Shown here: positions 1 through 4,918 of the stretch, piece by piece
Layout of the letters: the number at the start of each line of letters is the position of its first letter
Numbering within the stretch: the stretch's first letter is position 1
Assembly: GCA_023247345.1 (NCBI GenBank)
Contig: JAHFGR010000064.1
Location: forward strand, 1-6,778
Direction of reading: 5' to 3'
Length of the DNA stretch: 6,778 bases
From: Microcaldota archaeon
GTDB taxonomy: Archaea; Micrarchaeota; Micrarchaeia; Anstonellales; Bilamarchaeaceae
Translations under genes and position numbers: made by a program
Notes under the pieces: model-generated
Database searches by the model: none
Told to the model about the DNA's origin: nothing
Seen by the model: the letters and a program-made list of their open reading frames with translations, nothing else

Positions 1-2
1 AA

Positions 3-725
3 GATCCAAGAAGCTTTAGTAGCTTGGGTGTTGTTGGTGTTAACAGCCTAACAGAAGATGCTCGCTACGATGATAACGAAAACTACGTTTCTCGCGCAGC
101 AGTAACTGTAACAGCTGGCAACAGAACAAGGACATTCGTTGTTAAAGAAGGAGAAGATGCTTCAGTAACAAGCGAAAATGGCGATACAACTGCTACAGCG
201 ACATTCCAAGAAGGAAATGATAGTGAAGCTGCAGTTGAAGTTTCTGGCAGTGGCCCAGGTCTTAGCGTTTCACCAACCTTAGGTGTAGTTGCTGAAGGTG
301 GTGTAGTTAGCTTTGGTTCTGGTGCAGTAAGCGCAACAGTAAATTCAGTAACTGATGGTTACGATTTAGCAAGCACTCCAGCAGATCAAAGATGCAGAGA
401 ATACTCAGTAAAGCTATTGTTTAATGACTCAAGCGAAGCAAGAGAAGTAACCTTGGTTGAAAGCGAAGCATTCGACATAAACGGTCGTACAGTAAGAGTA
501 AAGACTATTCAATACGATGACGACGCAGCAAAAAGATATGTCGAAGTTGAAGTAACTGTAGGTGCATCCACTACTACATCAGTATTGGCAAATGGTCAAA
601 TGACTACTTTAGAAGGAAGTGGAGCGACAACTCAAGTAATGCTAGTAGATATGAGCTTCTCAGAGTTAAGACCACCAGTTGCACCTGAAGGCGATGCCGG
701 AGCAGGTAGCGCAGACGGCGGTTAA
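3..725 (+). CDS. C-terminal part of a secreted S-layer/adhesin-like surface protein (5' truncated by window edge)
   Basis: The frame is open from the first complete codon at position 3 to TAA at 723-725. The gene therefore starts outside the window, and a TTG at 24 is not a credible start. About 240 residues are visible. They are rich in Val, Thr, Ser, Ala, Gly, Asp and Glu, have only one Cys, and show no transmembrane segment in the visible part. Alternating hydrophobic/polar stretches suggest beta-sandwich modules. The pattern of a beta-rich stretch, then Arg-Thr/Val-Arg-Val, then an acidic loop seems to occur twice, around nt 110-170 and 480-570. Three N-glycosylation sequons (NRT near nt 120, NDS near 219 and 423) and strong acidity fit an exported archaeal cell-surface protein. 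The C-terminus is a Pro/Gly/Ala-rich tail with no visible anchor. The calling is by composition and context; no specific family was recognised, and an adhesin or another extracellular protein is possible. Confidence 0.55.
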   Translation, partial: DPRSFSSLGVVGVNSLTEDARYDDNENYVSRAAVTVTAGNRTRTFVVKEGEDASVTSENGDTTATATFQEGNDSEAAVEVSGSGPGLSVSPTLGVVAEGGVVSFGSGAVSATVNSVTDGYDLASTPADQRCREYSVKLLFNDSSEAREVTLVESEAFDINGRTVRVKTIQYDDDAAKRYVEVEVTVGASTTTSVLANGQMTTLEGSGATTQVMLVDMSFSELRPPVAPEGDAGAGSADGG

Positions 726-728
726 TAA

Positions 729-741
729 TTTTTTTTCTTTT
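729..741 (+). terminator. T-run terminator after the surface-protein gene
   Basis: Eight T, a C and four T follow three bases after the TAA stop, with no hairpin before them. Archaeal RNA polymerase terminates at such T-runs without a stem-loop, so this probably ends the surface-protein transcript. Confidence 0.6.
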
Positions 742-745
742 AATT

Positions 746-764
746 TTTATAAATTAAGTGGGGG
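746..764 (+). promoter_or_regulatory. TATA box and purine-rich ribosome binding site of the lipoprotein-like gene
   Basis: TTTATAAATT (746-755) is a good archaeal TATA box. GTGGGGG (758-764) lies 5 nt ahead of the ATG at 770 and could act as a Shine-Dalgarno sequence. The TATA box is only about 20 nt from the ATG, so a TATA-driven transcript would start at about the ATG. The SD would then be used only on readthrough RNA from the upstream gene. The two signals are partly at odds. Confidence 0.4.
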
Positions 765-769
765 ATTAA

Positions 770-1228
770 ATGAGACTTGACTATAATAGTGTAAGGCCTA
801 GACCAGAAACTCATTCTAATAATTTAACACCAAATTTCGTAAAATTTTTATTAATCGGTACACTAAAACTTGCGGGTTGTGGTGGCGGTGGAACCGCTTC
901 AGAACATCAGCAAAAAACAGGGCCAGATGATTTTCTCTATTGCGCAGATTTAGTAGCCGAAGATTTAAGAAAAGAATTGGCTTCACGAAGACAGAATGTT
1001 AAAGCGTATTGTGAGTTGTTTGTGCTGGATTATTTAGATCGCATAGAATCCTGTTTAGACGAGTTTGGGCCATATATCCATGTCTGTCGAAATGTTGAAC
1101 CTGCCACAAAAAGGGAATTAAGCTATGAAGAAACAGTAGAAACATGCAGAATGAATGTAACGGCAGAAAGAAACGAATTTGCTAACCTGGCCGCAGAGTG
1201 TACTGCGTATCATATTGAAGATGAATAA
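770..1228 (+). CDS. Small Cys-rich exported protein, probable lipoprotein, unknown function
   Basis: The 152-residue product has a polar N-terminal stretch of about 22 residues, then a short hydrophobic segment (23-36) ending in Leu-Ala-Gly-Cys (C37) followed by four Gly. This looks like a lipobox and a flexible linker. The rest is mostly helical and charged, with six Cys (58, 81, 95, 106, 126, 144), an even number that could form three disulfides outside the cell, and one sequon (NVT near 129). The long polar leader before the hydrophobic segment is unusual for a signal peptide. The hydrophobic core is also short and interrupted by Lys33, so export is inferred. The ATG at 770 is the only reasonable start and has a purine-rich SD. 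It follows the surface-protein gene closely and may encode a partner of it at the envelope. No family was recognised. Confidence 0.6.
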   Translation: MRLDYNSVRPRPETHSNNLTPNFVKFLLIGTLKLAGCGGGGTASEHQQKTGPDDFLYCADLVAEDLRKELASRRQNVKAYCELFVLDYLDRIESCLDEFGPYIHVCRNVEPATKRELSYEETVETCRMNVTAERNEFANLAAECTAYHIEDE

Positions 1229-1269
1229 AGGAGATATTAGTTAGCATATCCTTAACTGCTCCAACAGGC

Positions 1270-1315
1270 GCAACAGTTCCTGGTTGCAGATAGCTTATCT
1301 GGGTTTATCTTTTTT
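1270..1315 (+). terminator. Hairpins followed by a T-run after the lipoprotein-like gene
   Basis: GCAAC (1270-1274) can pair with GTTGC (1283-1287), and CAGATA (1287-1292) pairs with TATCTG (1296-1301) around a 3-base loop. Nine bases later comes a run of six T (1310-1315). The T-run alone would suffice for archaeal termination; the hairpins may protect the 3' end. Confidence 0.5.
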
Positions 1316-1336
1316 ACCTATTCTTACCTCTTTTAA

Positions 1337-1362
1337 AAAGTAAGTTTAATACAGTTTACTTT
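1337..1362. terminator. AT-rich inverted repeat between convergent genes
   Basis: AAAGTAA (1337-1343) and TTACTTT (1356-1362) form a 7-bp stem with a 12-base loop. It lies between two convergent genes and could mark the 3' end of the minus-strand regulator gene. It is weak and AT-rich, so chance is possible. The remainder of the gene-free stretch 1229-1391 shows no ORF and no RNA gene that I recognise. Confidence 0.25.
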
Positions 1363-1391
1363 AAATCATTTCTTGGCTGCGAATAATTAGC

Positions 1392-1440
1392 TATGCCATA
1401 TGTATGCCAAATAATTATTGGCAGATATCTGGCACATATT
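1392..1440. repeat. 49-bp dyad repeat, copy A (downstream of the AlbA_2 regulator gene)
   Basis: It contains TGCCA at 1394-1398 and 1405-1409, and TGGCA at 1419-1423 and 1430-1434. The paired half-sites are spaced exactly 11 bp, about one helical turn, and all four are symmetric about position 1414. The element matches copy B (2761-2809) at about 40 of 49 positions in the same orientation. All eight half-sites and the GATATC between the right-hand pair are identical. It overlaps the last two bases of the regulator's coding strand at the stop codon. Confidence 0.85.
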
Positions 1441-2728
1441 ATTTAATTAGAGAATAATACATTTCTCTTCCTTTTTTGGTTGCGTATAACATATTGAGTT
1501 TTATTAAACTGCTAACATCTCTTCTTAATGTTCTTTCAGGTACTTTGAACGTAGTTAATAAATCAGAAAATCGTACTTCTTTCTCTATTTTAATACTTTC
1601 AAGTATTCTTTTTTGTCTTTCGTTTAGTGAAACTTCTTTTAATGGCAGTATGACTTGAAAAAATCCACGTTCTTGCGAAAAAACCGGATCAGCAAGGCCA
1701 GTAGATCTCATTCTAGACACCATGCTCAGAGTTCCGCTTCCCCAATGTTCTATCATCTTTACCTTATGTGCAAGTTCAGCTATAAATGGATTTCTTGGCT
1801 TTGATTCGTGAGGTTTATACAAATCATTTATCTCCAATGGCTCTGGCAACATACCTGGATTTTTTATTTCGACGTCTTTGTTTGTAATTTTGACGAATAT
1901 ACTAGAAGTAACGGTATAATCCCTGTGAATTAACGCGTTTATTATTGCCTCCCGCAAAACCTCTTCTGGTATTATTGGCTTTTCATATCGTAGTGCCTTA
2001 TCAAAAAACAGTTTTTTTGGAATCTTACTTATTATGTAATTCATAACTGGTTCTACAATTTCAAAAATACTGCCTCGAAAATCTTCCATATCCTCTAATT
2101 CATTATTCTTAAATACGGCGCATTTAATACCGTAAAGAGGAAAATGATTTGCGGGTTCTTTACCGAAAAAGAGCAGGGCAGCATTTAGTATCTTACCTTC
2201 TTTTATTACTCCTAAATTTTTAAGACATAGTGTAATATTGGAGTATTTTTTCCCTATTAATTTTACGAATTTCTTAAGACTTTTTTCGTTGATTTCTTCG
2301 ATAGTCACTTCTGCTGATTCACTATCAAAATGTCTTTTATCTAAAAATTTTTGCTTAAAGAATAACTCCAAATTAAGTGGGTCAAGAATCTTGTTTGTTT
2401 TGCCTACGCGCTTATACGCACGACCTTTATAAAAATGTGGTCGGTGCTCACTTTTGTTAATTTCAATAGATAATACTGTTTTGTCTTCTATTACTAATTC
2501 TTTTATTTTCGGGTAGACTGGAGGTGTTATACTTCTCATAATAAGATTTGATATATTCTCAACAGTTTTTTTACCTAAATCAATGCCAACTATGCTGCCA
2601 GAATCTTCTACGCCAATATATATCGTTCCTCCCTCAGCATTAACCATTGCGCAAACACTTTCTAATATCTCTTCTTCGCTAGCAAGGCTTTTCTTTAGTT
2701 CTGTCTTTACGTCTTCTTTGAAAAACAT
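1439..2728 (-). CDS. Schlafen/AlbA_2-domain putative transcriptional regulator with degenerate HATPase_c_4 domain and C-terminal winged helix (COG2865-like)
   Basis: The 429-residue product has the architecture often misannotated as RecG-like helicase. Residues 1-115 form an AlbA_2 domain: E10-x-K12 near the start, then the signature at 25-48 with N30, Gly-Gly 33-34, G39-V and G48-I. Residues 250-335 form the HATPase_c_4 region: REAIINALIHRDY at 259-271, NPGMLP at 290-295, RNPFIAEL at 312-319 and IEHWGSG at 326-332. Residues 366-429 resemble a winged helix with a recognition-type helix near 397-410. Family members are predicted DNA-binding regulators, often near mobile or defence loci; no helicase motifs are present. 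The length is normal. No SD precedes the ATG, and a TATA box centred 27 nt upstream suggests a leaderless mRNA. Identical dyad elements flank both ends, which suggests autoregulation or that the gene moved as a unit. The ligand and targets are unknown. Confidence 0.88.
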   Translation of the reverse strand: MFFKEDVKTELKKSLASEEEILESVCAMVNAEGGTIYIGVEDSGSIVGIDLGKKTVENISNLIMRSITPPVYPKIKELVIEDKTVLSIEINKSEHRPHFYKGRAYKRVGKTNKILDPLNLELFFKQKFLDKRHFDSESAEVTIEEINEKSLKKFVKLIGKKYSNITLCLKNLGVIKEGKILNAALLFFGKEPANHFPLYGIKCAVFKNNELEDMEDFRGSIFEIVEPVMNYIISKIPKKLFFDKALRYEKPIIPEEVLREAIINALIHRDYTVTSSIFVKITNKDVEIKNPGMLPEPLEINDLYKPHESKPRNPFIAELAHKVKMIEHWGSGTLSMVSRMRSTGLADPVFSQERGFFQVILPLKEVSLNERQKRILESIKIEKEVRFSDLLTTFKVPERTLRRDVSSLIKLNMLYATKKGREMYYSLIK

Positions 2729-2751
2729 GATTAACTAATAAAGCAAAAGAA

Positions 2752-2759
2752 ATTTAAAT
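2752..2759 (-). promoter_or_regulatory. TATA box of the AlbA_2 regulator gene (leaderless promoter)
   Basis: ATTTAAAT is centred 27 nt upstream of the ATG at 2728, which places the expected transcription start at or within a base or two of the start codon. There is no SD. Dyad copy B begins 2 bp upstream of this box, so a bound protein could touch TFB/TBP and repress or activate. Confidence 0.6.
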
Positions 2760-2760
2760 G

Positions 2761-2809
2761 TTTGCCACATATATGCCAAACTATTAGTGGCAGATATCTG
2801 GCATAAATA
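2761..2809. repeat. 49-bp dyad repeat, copy B (operator-like element upstream of the AlbA_2 regulator)
   Basis: TGCCA lies at 2763-2767 and 2774-2778, and TGGCA at 2788-2792 and 2799-2803, all symmetric about 2783 with 11-bp phasing inside each pair. The element fills the space between the ACT gene stop (2814) and the regulator's TATA box. Position and symmetry suggest an operator for a dimer-of-dimers protein, plausibly the regulator itself. The element also matches copy A, so it could be a direct repeat left by mobility. Confidence 0.85.
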
Positions 2810-2813
2810 GACA

Positions 2814-3209
2814 TTACTTTAATCCAAGAACATCTCGTGCTTTTGCAAAATCTTCCGGAGTGCCAGGTTTTAGTGCGACTTCTGTATAATCCTGCGCGCG
2901 AGTTACGATGTAAATACTCTCTAAACTTACTCCACGATTAGCAAGCTTGCGTGTGATCTTACCAAGTTCGCCCGGTCTGTTCATCATTTTTAAAACTATA
3001 ATGTCAGATTCATTTATTCTTAAATCAGGAATTTTTGAAAGCGTTTTCTTTGCTGTTAAAACATCATTTGTTACGAGGCGAAAAACTGCCTTATTGTTCT
3101 CTTCATAAGCTGAAATCGCTTCAATATTTACCCCAACGCTGCCGAGTGCTTCGGCTATTGCTGCTAGTGTGCCTACTTCATTTTTTGACAAAATGGTTAT
3201 CTCCTTCAT
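2814..3209 (-). CDS. Tandem ACT-domain protein (COG4747-like amino-acid-binding regulator)
   Basis: This 131-residue protein consists of two ACT domains and little else. The first (about 1-63) opens with the motif KNEVGTLAAIAEALGSVGVN at 9-28. The second (about 69-131) has MNRPGELGKITRKLANRGV at 76-94. The Gly in each (G13, G80) and the following helix are typical of ACT ligand-binding turns. Stand-alone ACT pairs bind amino acids and sense metabolic state; the ligand and partner cannot be read here. I place the start at the ATG at 3209 rather than 3224, because GGAGGGGG (3215-3222) sits at proper spacing before 3209 and overlaps the earlier ATG. It lies upstream of, and in the same direction as, the AlbA_2 gene, which has its own promoter. 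The leader carries two strong hairpins that may regulate it. Confidence 0.85.
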   Translation of the reverse strand: MKEITILSKNEVGTLAAIAEALGSVGVNIEAISAYEENNKAVFRLVTNDVLTAKKTLSKIPDLRINESDIIVLKMMNRPGELGKITRKLANRGVSLESIYIVTRAQDYTEVALKPGTPEDFAKARDVLGLK

Positions 3210-3214
3210 TTTTA

Positions 3215-3222
3215 CCCCCTCC
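3215..3222 (-). promoter_or_regulatory. Shine-Dalgarno sequence fixing the ACT gene start
   Basis: GGAGGGGG on the minus strand ends 5 nt before the ATG at 3209. It overlaps the in-frame upstream ATG at 3222-3224, which therefore is unlikely to be the start. Confidence 0.7.
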
Positions 3223-3245
3223 ATCGACTTATCACCATCTCATGC

Positions 3246-3297
3246 TTTGTCAGCTATGCTGACAAATATTGACAACATTTTTTTGCCATGTTGTCAA
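3246..3297 (-). promoter_or_regulatory. Two-hairpin 5' leader of the ACT gene (possible cis-regulatory RNA or paired operators)
   Basis: TTGACAACAT (3269-3278) pairs perfectly with ATGTTGTCAA (3288-3297), a 10-bp stem with a 9-base loop. TTTGTCAGC (3246-3254) pairs with GCTGACAAA (3258-3266), a 9-bp stem with a TAT loop. A TATA-like box at 3319-3327 would start minus-strand transcription near 3297, so the RNA would begin with the first stem. The four arms share the core TTGTCA/TGACAA, so the 5' arms can also pair with each other (6 bp), and so can the 3' arms. This gives a mutually exclusive alternative fold. As DNA, the same cores could instead be four half-sites of a regulator. Both readings are inference; no known riboswitch class is recognised. 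Confidence 0.5.
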
Positions 3298-3318
3298 TGC
3301 TCCTGCACTAACGTTATC

Positions 3319-3327
3319 CATATATTT
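3319..3327 (-). promoter_or_regulatory. Candidate TATA box for the ACT gene
   Basis: Read on the minus strand this is AAATATATG, centred near 3323. The predicted start, about 25-27 nt downstream, falls at 3296-3298, exactly the base of the leader hairpin. Other AT-rich boxes exist nearby, so the choice is tentative. Confidence 0.4.
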
Positions 3328-3364
3328 GAATCGAGACTCACCGCTTACGCGGTCCCCTCGATTC
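3328..3364. repeat. Long imperfect hairpin with internal loop in the divergent intergenic region
   Basis: GAATCGAG (3328-3335) pairs with CTCGATTC (3357-3364). After a 4/3-base internal loop, ACCGC (3340-3344) pairs with GCGGT (3349-3353). Read on the minus strand the tetraloop is GUAA, a GNRA type, which hints at a structured RNA on that strand. Read on the plus strand the stem is followed by GGCCTTTTT, resembling a terminator, but no plus-strand gene lies upstream. The element is markedly more GC-rich than its surroundings. It does not fold as a tRNA. Its function is unknown. Confidence 0.5.
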
Positions 3365-3381
3365 GGCCTTTTTATGTATTT

Positions 3382-3417
3382 CTTATATCGTCATGCGTAG
3401 TACGCAATCTATGTAAG
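3382..3417. repeat. Imperfect palindrome centred on TGCGTA-G-TACGCA
   Basis: TGCGTA (3394-3399) and TACGCA (3401-3406) flank a single G. Outer arms CTTATAT (3382-3388) and ATGTAAG (3411-3417) extend the symmetry with one G-T pair. It lies about 50-85 bp before the MIP18-family start and could be an operator. The left arm, TTATAT, could also serve as a distant TATA box. Confidence 0.4.
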
Positions 3418-3427
3418 AGGCACATAT

Positions 3428-3453
3428 TAAAAATTGTTTGTCGCAAATTTTTA
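3428..3453 (+). promoter_or_regulatory. AT-rich inverted repeat and probable promoter of the MIP18-family gene
   Basis: TAAAAATT (3428-3435) and AATTTTTA (3446-3453) form an 8-bp inverted repeat. Either arm could serve as the TATA box; the distances to the ATG at 3468 (about 36 and 18 nt) bracket the usual 25-30, so the start of transcription is unclear. No SD is seen before the ATG, which suggests a short or absent leader. I see no gene in 3210-3467. Confidence 0.35.
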
Positions 3454-3467
3454 GATAGTGTTTTTAT

Positions 3468-3803
3468 ATGGAAAATGAGGAATCAAATAAAGAACAGAAC
3501 AGCAAGCTTCGAGACGAAGTTATGAACGCACTAATGAAAGTAGATGACCCTGAAATAGGTATAAATATCGTTGATTTAGGCTTGGTTTACGATGTTTTAC
3601 TGGACGAAGTCCATAAAAAAGCAATAGTAAGAATGACATTAACTACGCCAGCTTGTCCATTGCTTGGGCATCTGGTAGCAGAAATTGAAGATAAGGTTAA
3701 GCAACTTGGCTTTAGTGAAGTACAGGTTGATATTGTCTGGGATCCGCCTTGGTCGCCAGAGATGATGAGCGAACGCGCAAAGATGATGCTTGGGATGGTA
3801 TAA
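3468..3803 (+). CDS. MIP18/PaaD (DUF59) family Fe-S cluster assembly protein, SufT-like
   Basis: The 111-residue product contains the full family signature: DDPEIGINIVDLGLVYDV at 26-43, TLTTPACPLLGH at 57-68 with the conserved C63, and WDPPWSPEMMSERAKMMLG at 91-109. Members act in Fe-S cluster maturation in the cytoplasm (COG2151; PaaD, SufT and eukaryotic CIA2 are relatives), and C63 is the conserved reactive Cys. A short charged tail of about 13 residues precedes the domain. No sufBC or other Fe-S assembly gene lies in the window, so it appears to stand alone. The ATG at 3468 has no SD and is preceded by AT-rich promoter sequence. The family call is strong; the exact client or partner (an ApbC/Nbp35-type ATPase is common elsewhere) is inference. 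Confidence 0.93.
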   Translation: MENEESNKEQNSKLRDEVMNALMKVDDPEIGINIVDLGLVYDVLLDEVHKKAIVRMTLTTPACPLLGHLVAEIEDKVKQLGFSEVQVDIVWDPPWSPEMMSERAKMMLGMV

Positions 3804-3858
3804 TGCAAGGCATTTATTTCTGGATAATAAGGGTTATCTTAACTACAAAAGACGCACC

Positions 3859-3866
3859 TTTTTAAA
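3859..3866 (+). promoter_or_regulatory. TATA box of the GXGXG/beta-CASP operon
   Basis: TTTTTAAA is centred about 33 nt ahead of the ATG at 3896, placing the transcription start within roughly the last 5-10 nt before the ATG. No SD is present. This gives the operon a promoter separate from the MIP18-family gene. Confidence 0.5.
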
Positions 3867-3895
3867 CACTTTCTACCATAATAGTCTGGGTATAT

Positions 3896-4918
3896 ATGAG
3901 ACAATTAGCAAGTGCCAACCATAGACTAATTTCGCAATCATTAGCTGCGCATGAATTTGGGAAATATAAACGTGAAAGAAAAGAAGCAGTAAGAGCAGTT
4001 GATGTTAACGAAAGCGAAGCGCTTAAACAAATTCTGGAAGTTTGGAAGCCTTTTTTGTTTGATAGTCTTCATTCCGACTATAATATAGCCCTTGATATTG
4101 CAAAAGGACTTAATTATTCGGCAAAGGATGTAGAAAATTTTAGTATTGCATTAGCAAAATTCCAAGATGAAACCCATTTTGATCTCAGGGCAGGGGTGTT
4201 TCTTAGTGCATTAATTAATAATGGAAAAGACGATAGTTATACTATCAGAGTTTCGCATATTTCAACAAAACTTATCTATCTTGGATATAAAAATACTAAA
4301 AATGTTCAAGTTTATGGAGACTTAAATGCCGATGTTGGTTATGGAATGAAAAGCGGATTATTAGTTGTGCATGGAGAAGTCTATGCGCGAGTTGGTACAG
4401 AAATGAAAGGAGGGAAAATTATAATCAATGGTAATATGGAAGAAATGGTTGGATCTGGCATGAATGCCGGAGAAATTGTTATCAATGGTGATGTTGGTGC
4501 GCATGTAGGTGCGAGGCTAAAAGGCGGCAAAATAAAAATTAATGGAAGTGTTGGGTACAAAGTTGGTGAACACATGCACGGCGGAGAAATAGTAATAAGA
4601 AAAAACGCAGCATCAGACACAGGTGCATTTATGCGAGGCGGTAAAATTATTATTAAAGGAAATGCAGGTTCTGGGCTGGGGGATTCTATGGATATTGACG
4701 GAATACGTAGAGTTGATGGTAAGGTCATTGAAAGCAAGGTTCCAGTAATTGTAGTACATGGCAATGCGCAAGATTATATTGGTGAAAATATATTTTTCGG
4801 AAGAATATACTTGCATGGAAAATATAAAAAGTTAGGTAATACACGCCATCTTGTGCATGGCGGCATCTATCATAAAGGAAGTGCGTTAATTGAAAGAAAC
4901 GGTGATCTCAAATCATGA
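3896..4918 (+). CDS. GXGXG-repeat beta-helix protein (GltB C-terminal/FwdC-like) with an unrecognised helical N-terminal domain
   Basis: Residues 137-270 form seven consecutive 19-residue repeats, starting near 137, 156, 175, 194, 213, 232 and 251. Each has the pattern I-x-I-x-G-[DN]-x-x-x-x-V-G-x-x-M-x-G-G. A further divergent turn (285-308) follows a 15-20-residue insertion. This right-handed parallel beta-helix occurs at the C-terminus of glutamate synthase (COG0070) and in formylmethanofuran dehydrogenase subunit C (COG2218). In those enzymes it is a structural or subunit-contact domain. Here there is no amidotransferase or FMN domain and no fwd partner. Instead, residues 1-125 look mostly helical and basic at the start, and match nothing I recognise. 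The next gene overlaps it by ATGA, so the product probably works with the beta-CASP nuclease, perhaps as a scaffold; this is inference. A near-leaderless start with a TATA box supports the ATG at 3896. Confidence 0.85.
   Translation: MRQLASANHRLISQSLAAHEFGKYKRERKEAVRAVDVNESEALKQILEVWKPFLFDSLHSDYNIALDIAKGLNYSAKDVENFSIALAKFQDETHFDLRAGVFLSALINNGKDDSYTIRVSHISTKLIYLGYKNTKNVQVYGDLNADVGYGMKSGLLVVHGEVYARVGTEMKGGKIIINGNMEEMVGSGMNAGEIVINGDVGAHVGARLKGGKIKINGSVGYKVGEHMHGGEIVIRKNAASDTGAFMRGGKIIIKGNAGSGLGDSMDIDGIRRVDGKVIESKVPVIVVHGNAQDYIGENIFFGRIYLHGKYKKLGNTRHLVHGGIYHKGSALIERNGDLKS
4901..4908 (+). promoter_or_regulatory. Shine-Dalgarno sequence of the beta-CASP gene, inside the upstream gene
   Basis: GGTGATCT matches the archaeal 16S 3' tail complement (GGAGGTGATC) over seven bases and ends 6 nt before the ATG at 4915. 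It lies within the last codons of the GXGXG gene. Together with the ATGA overlap it indicates translational coupling. Confidence 0.75.

Noticed and set aside
24..725. TTG at 24 as the start of a complete small protein
   Set aside because: The frame is open to the left edge and the residues before the TTG continue in the same style, with no promoter or SD visible.
2584..2600. Two TGCCA pentamers inside the AlbA_2 coding region
   Set aside because: They are spaced 12 bp, not 11, and lack the inverted TGGCA pair; coding sequence explains them.
1439..2728. ATP-dependent DNA helicase RecG
   Set aside because: The AlbA_2 plus HATPase_c_4 plus winged-helix layout is often given this name, but no Walker A, DEAD or other helicase motifs are present.
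1392..2809. Insertion sequence bounded by terminal repeats
   Set aside because: The flanking repeats are direct rather than terminal inverted repeats, and the single gene inside has no transposase motifs; mobility remains only a possibility.
3318..3370. A tRNA or tRNA half in the divergent spacer
   Set aside because: TTCAAAT on the minus strand resembles a T-loop, but the flanking bases do not form a T-stem and no acceptor or anticodon arms can be drawn.
3035..3525. Plus-strand open frames across the ACT gene and the spacer
   Set aside because: They are antisense to a well-supported ACT protein, continue into hairpin-rich DNA and have no family-like composition.
3896..4918. Formylmethanofuran dehydrogenase subunit C or glutamate synthase subunit
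   Set aside because: Only the GXGXG repeats are shared; no partner subunits or catalytic domains lie nearby, and the N-terminal domain differs.
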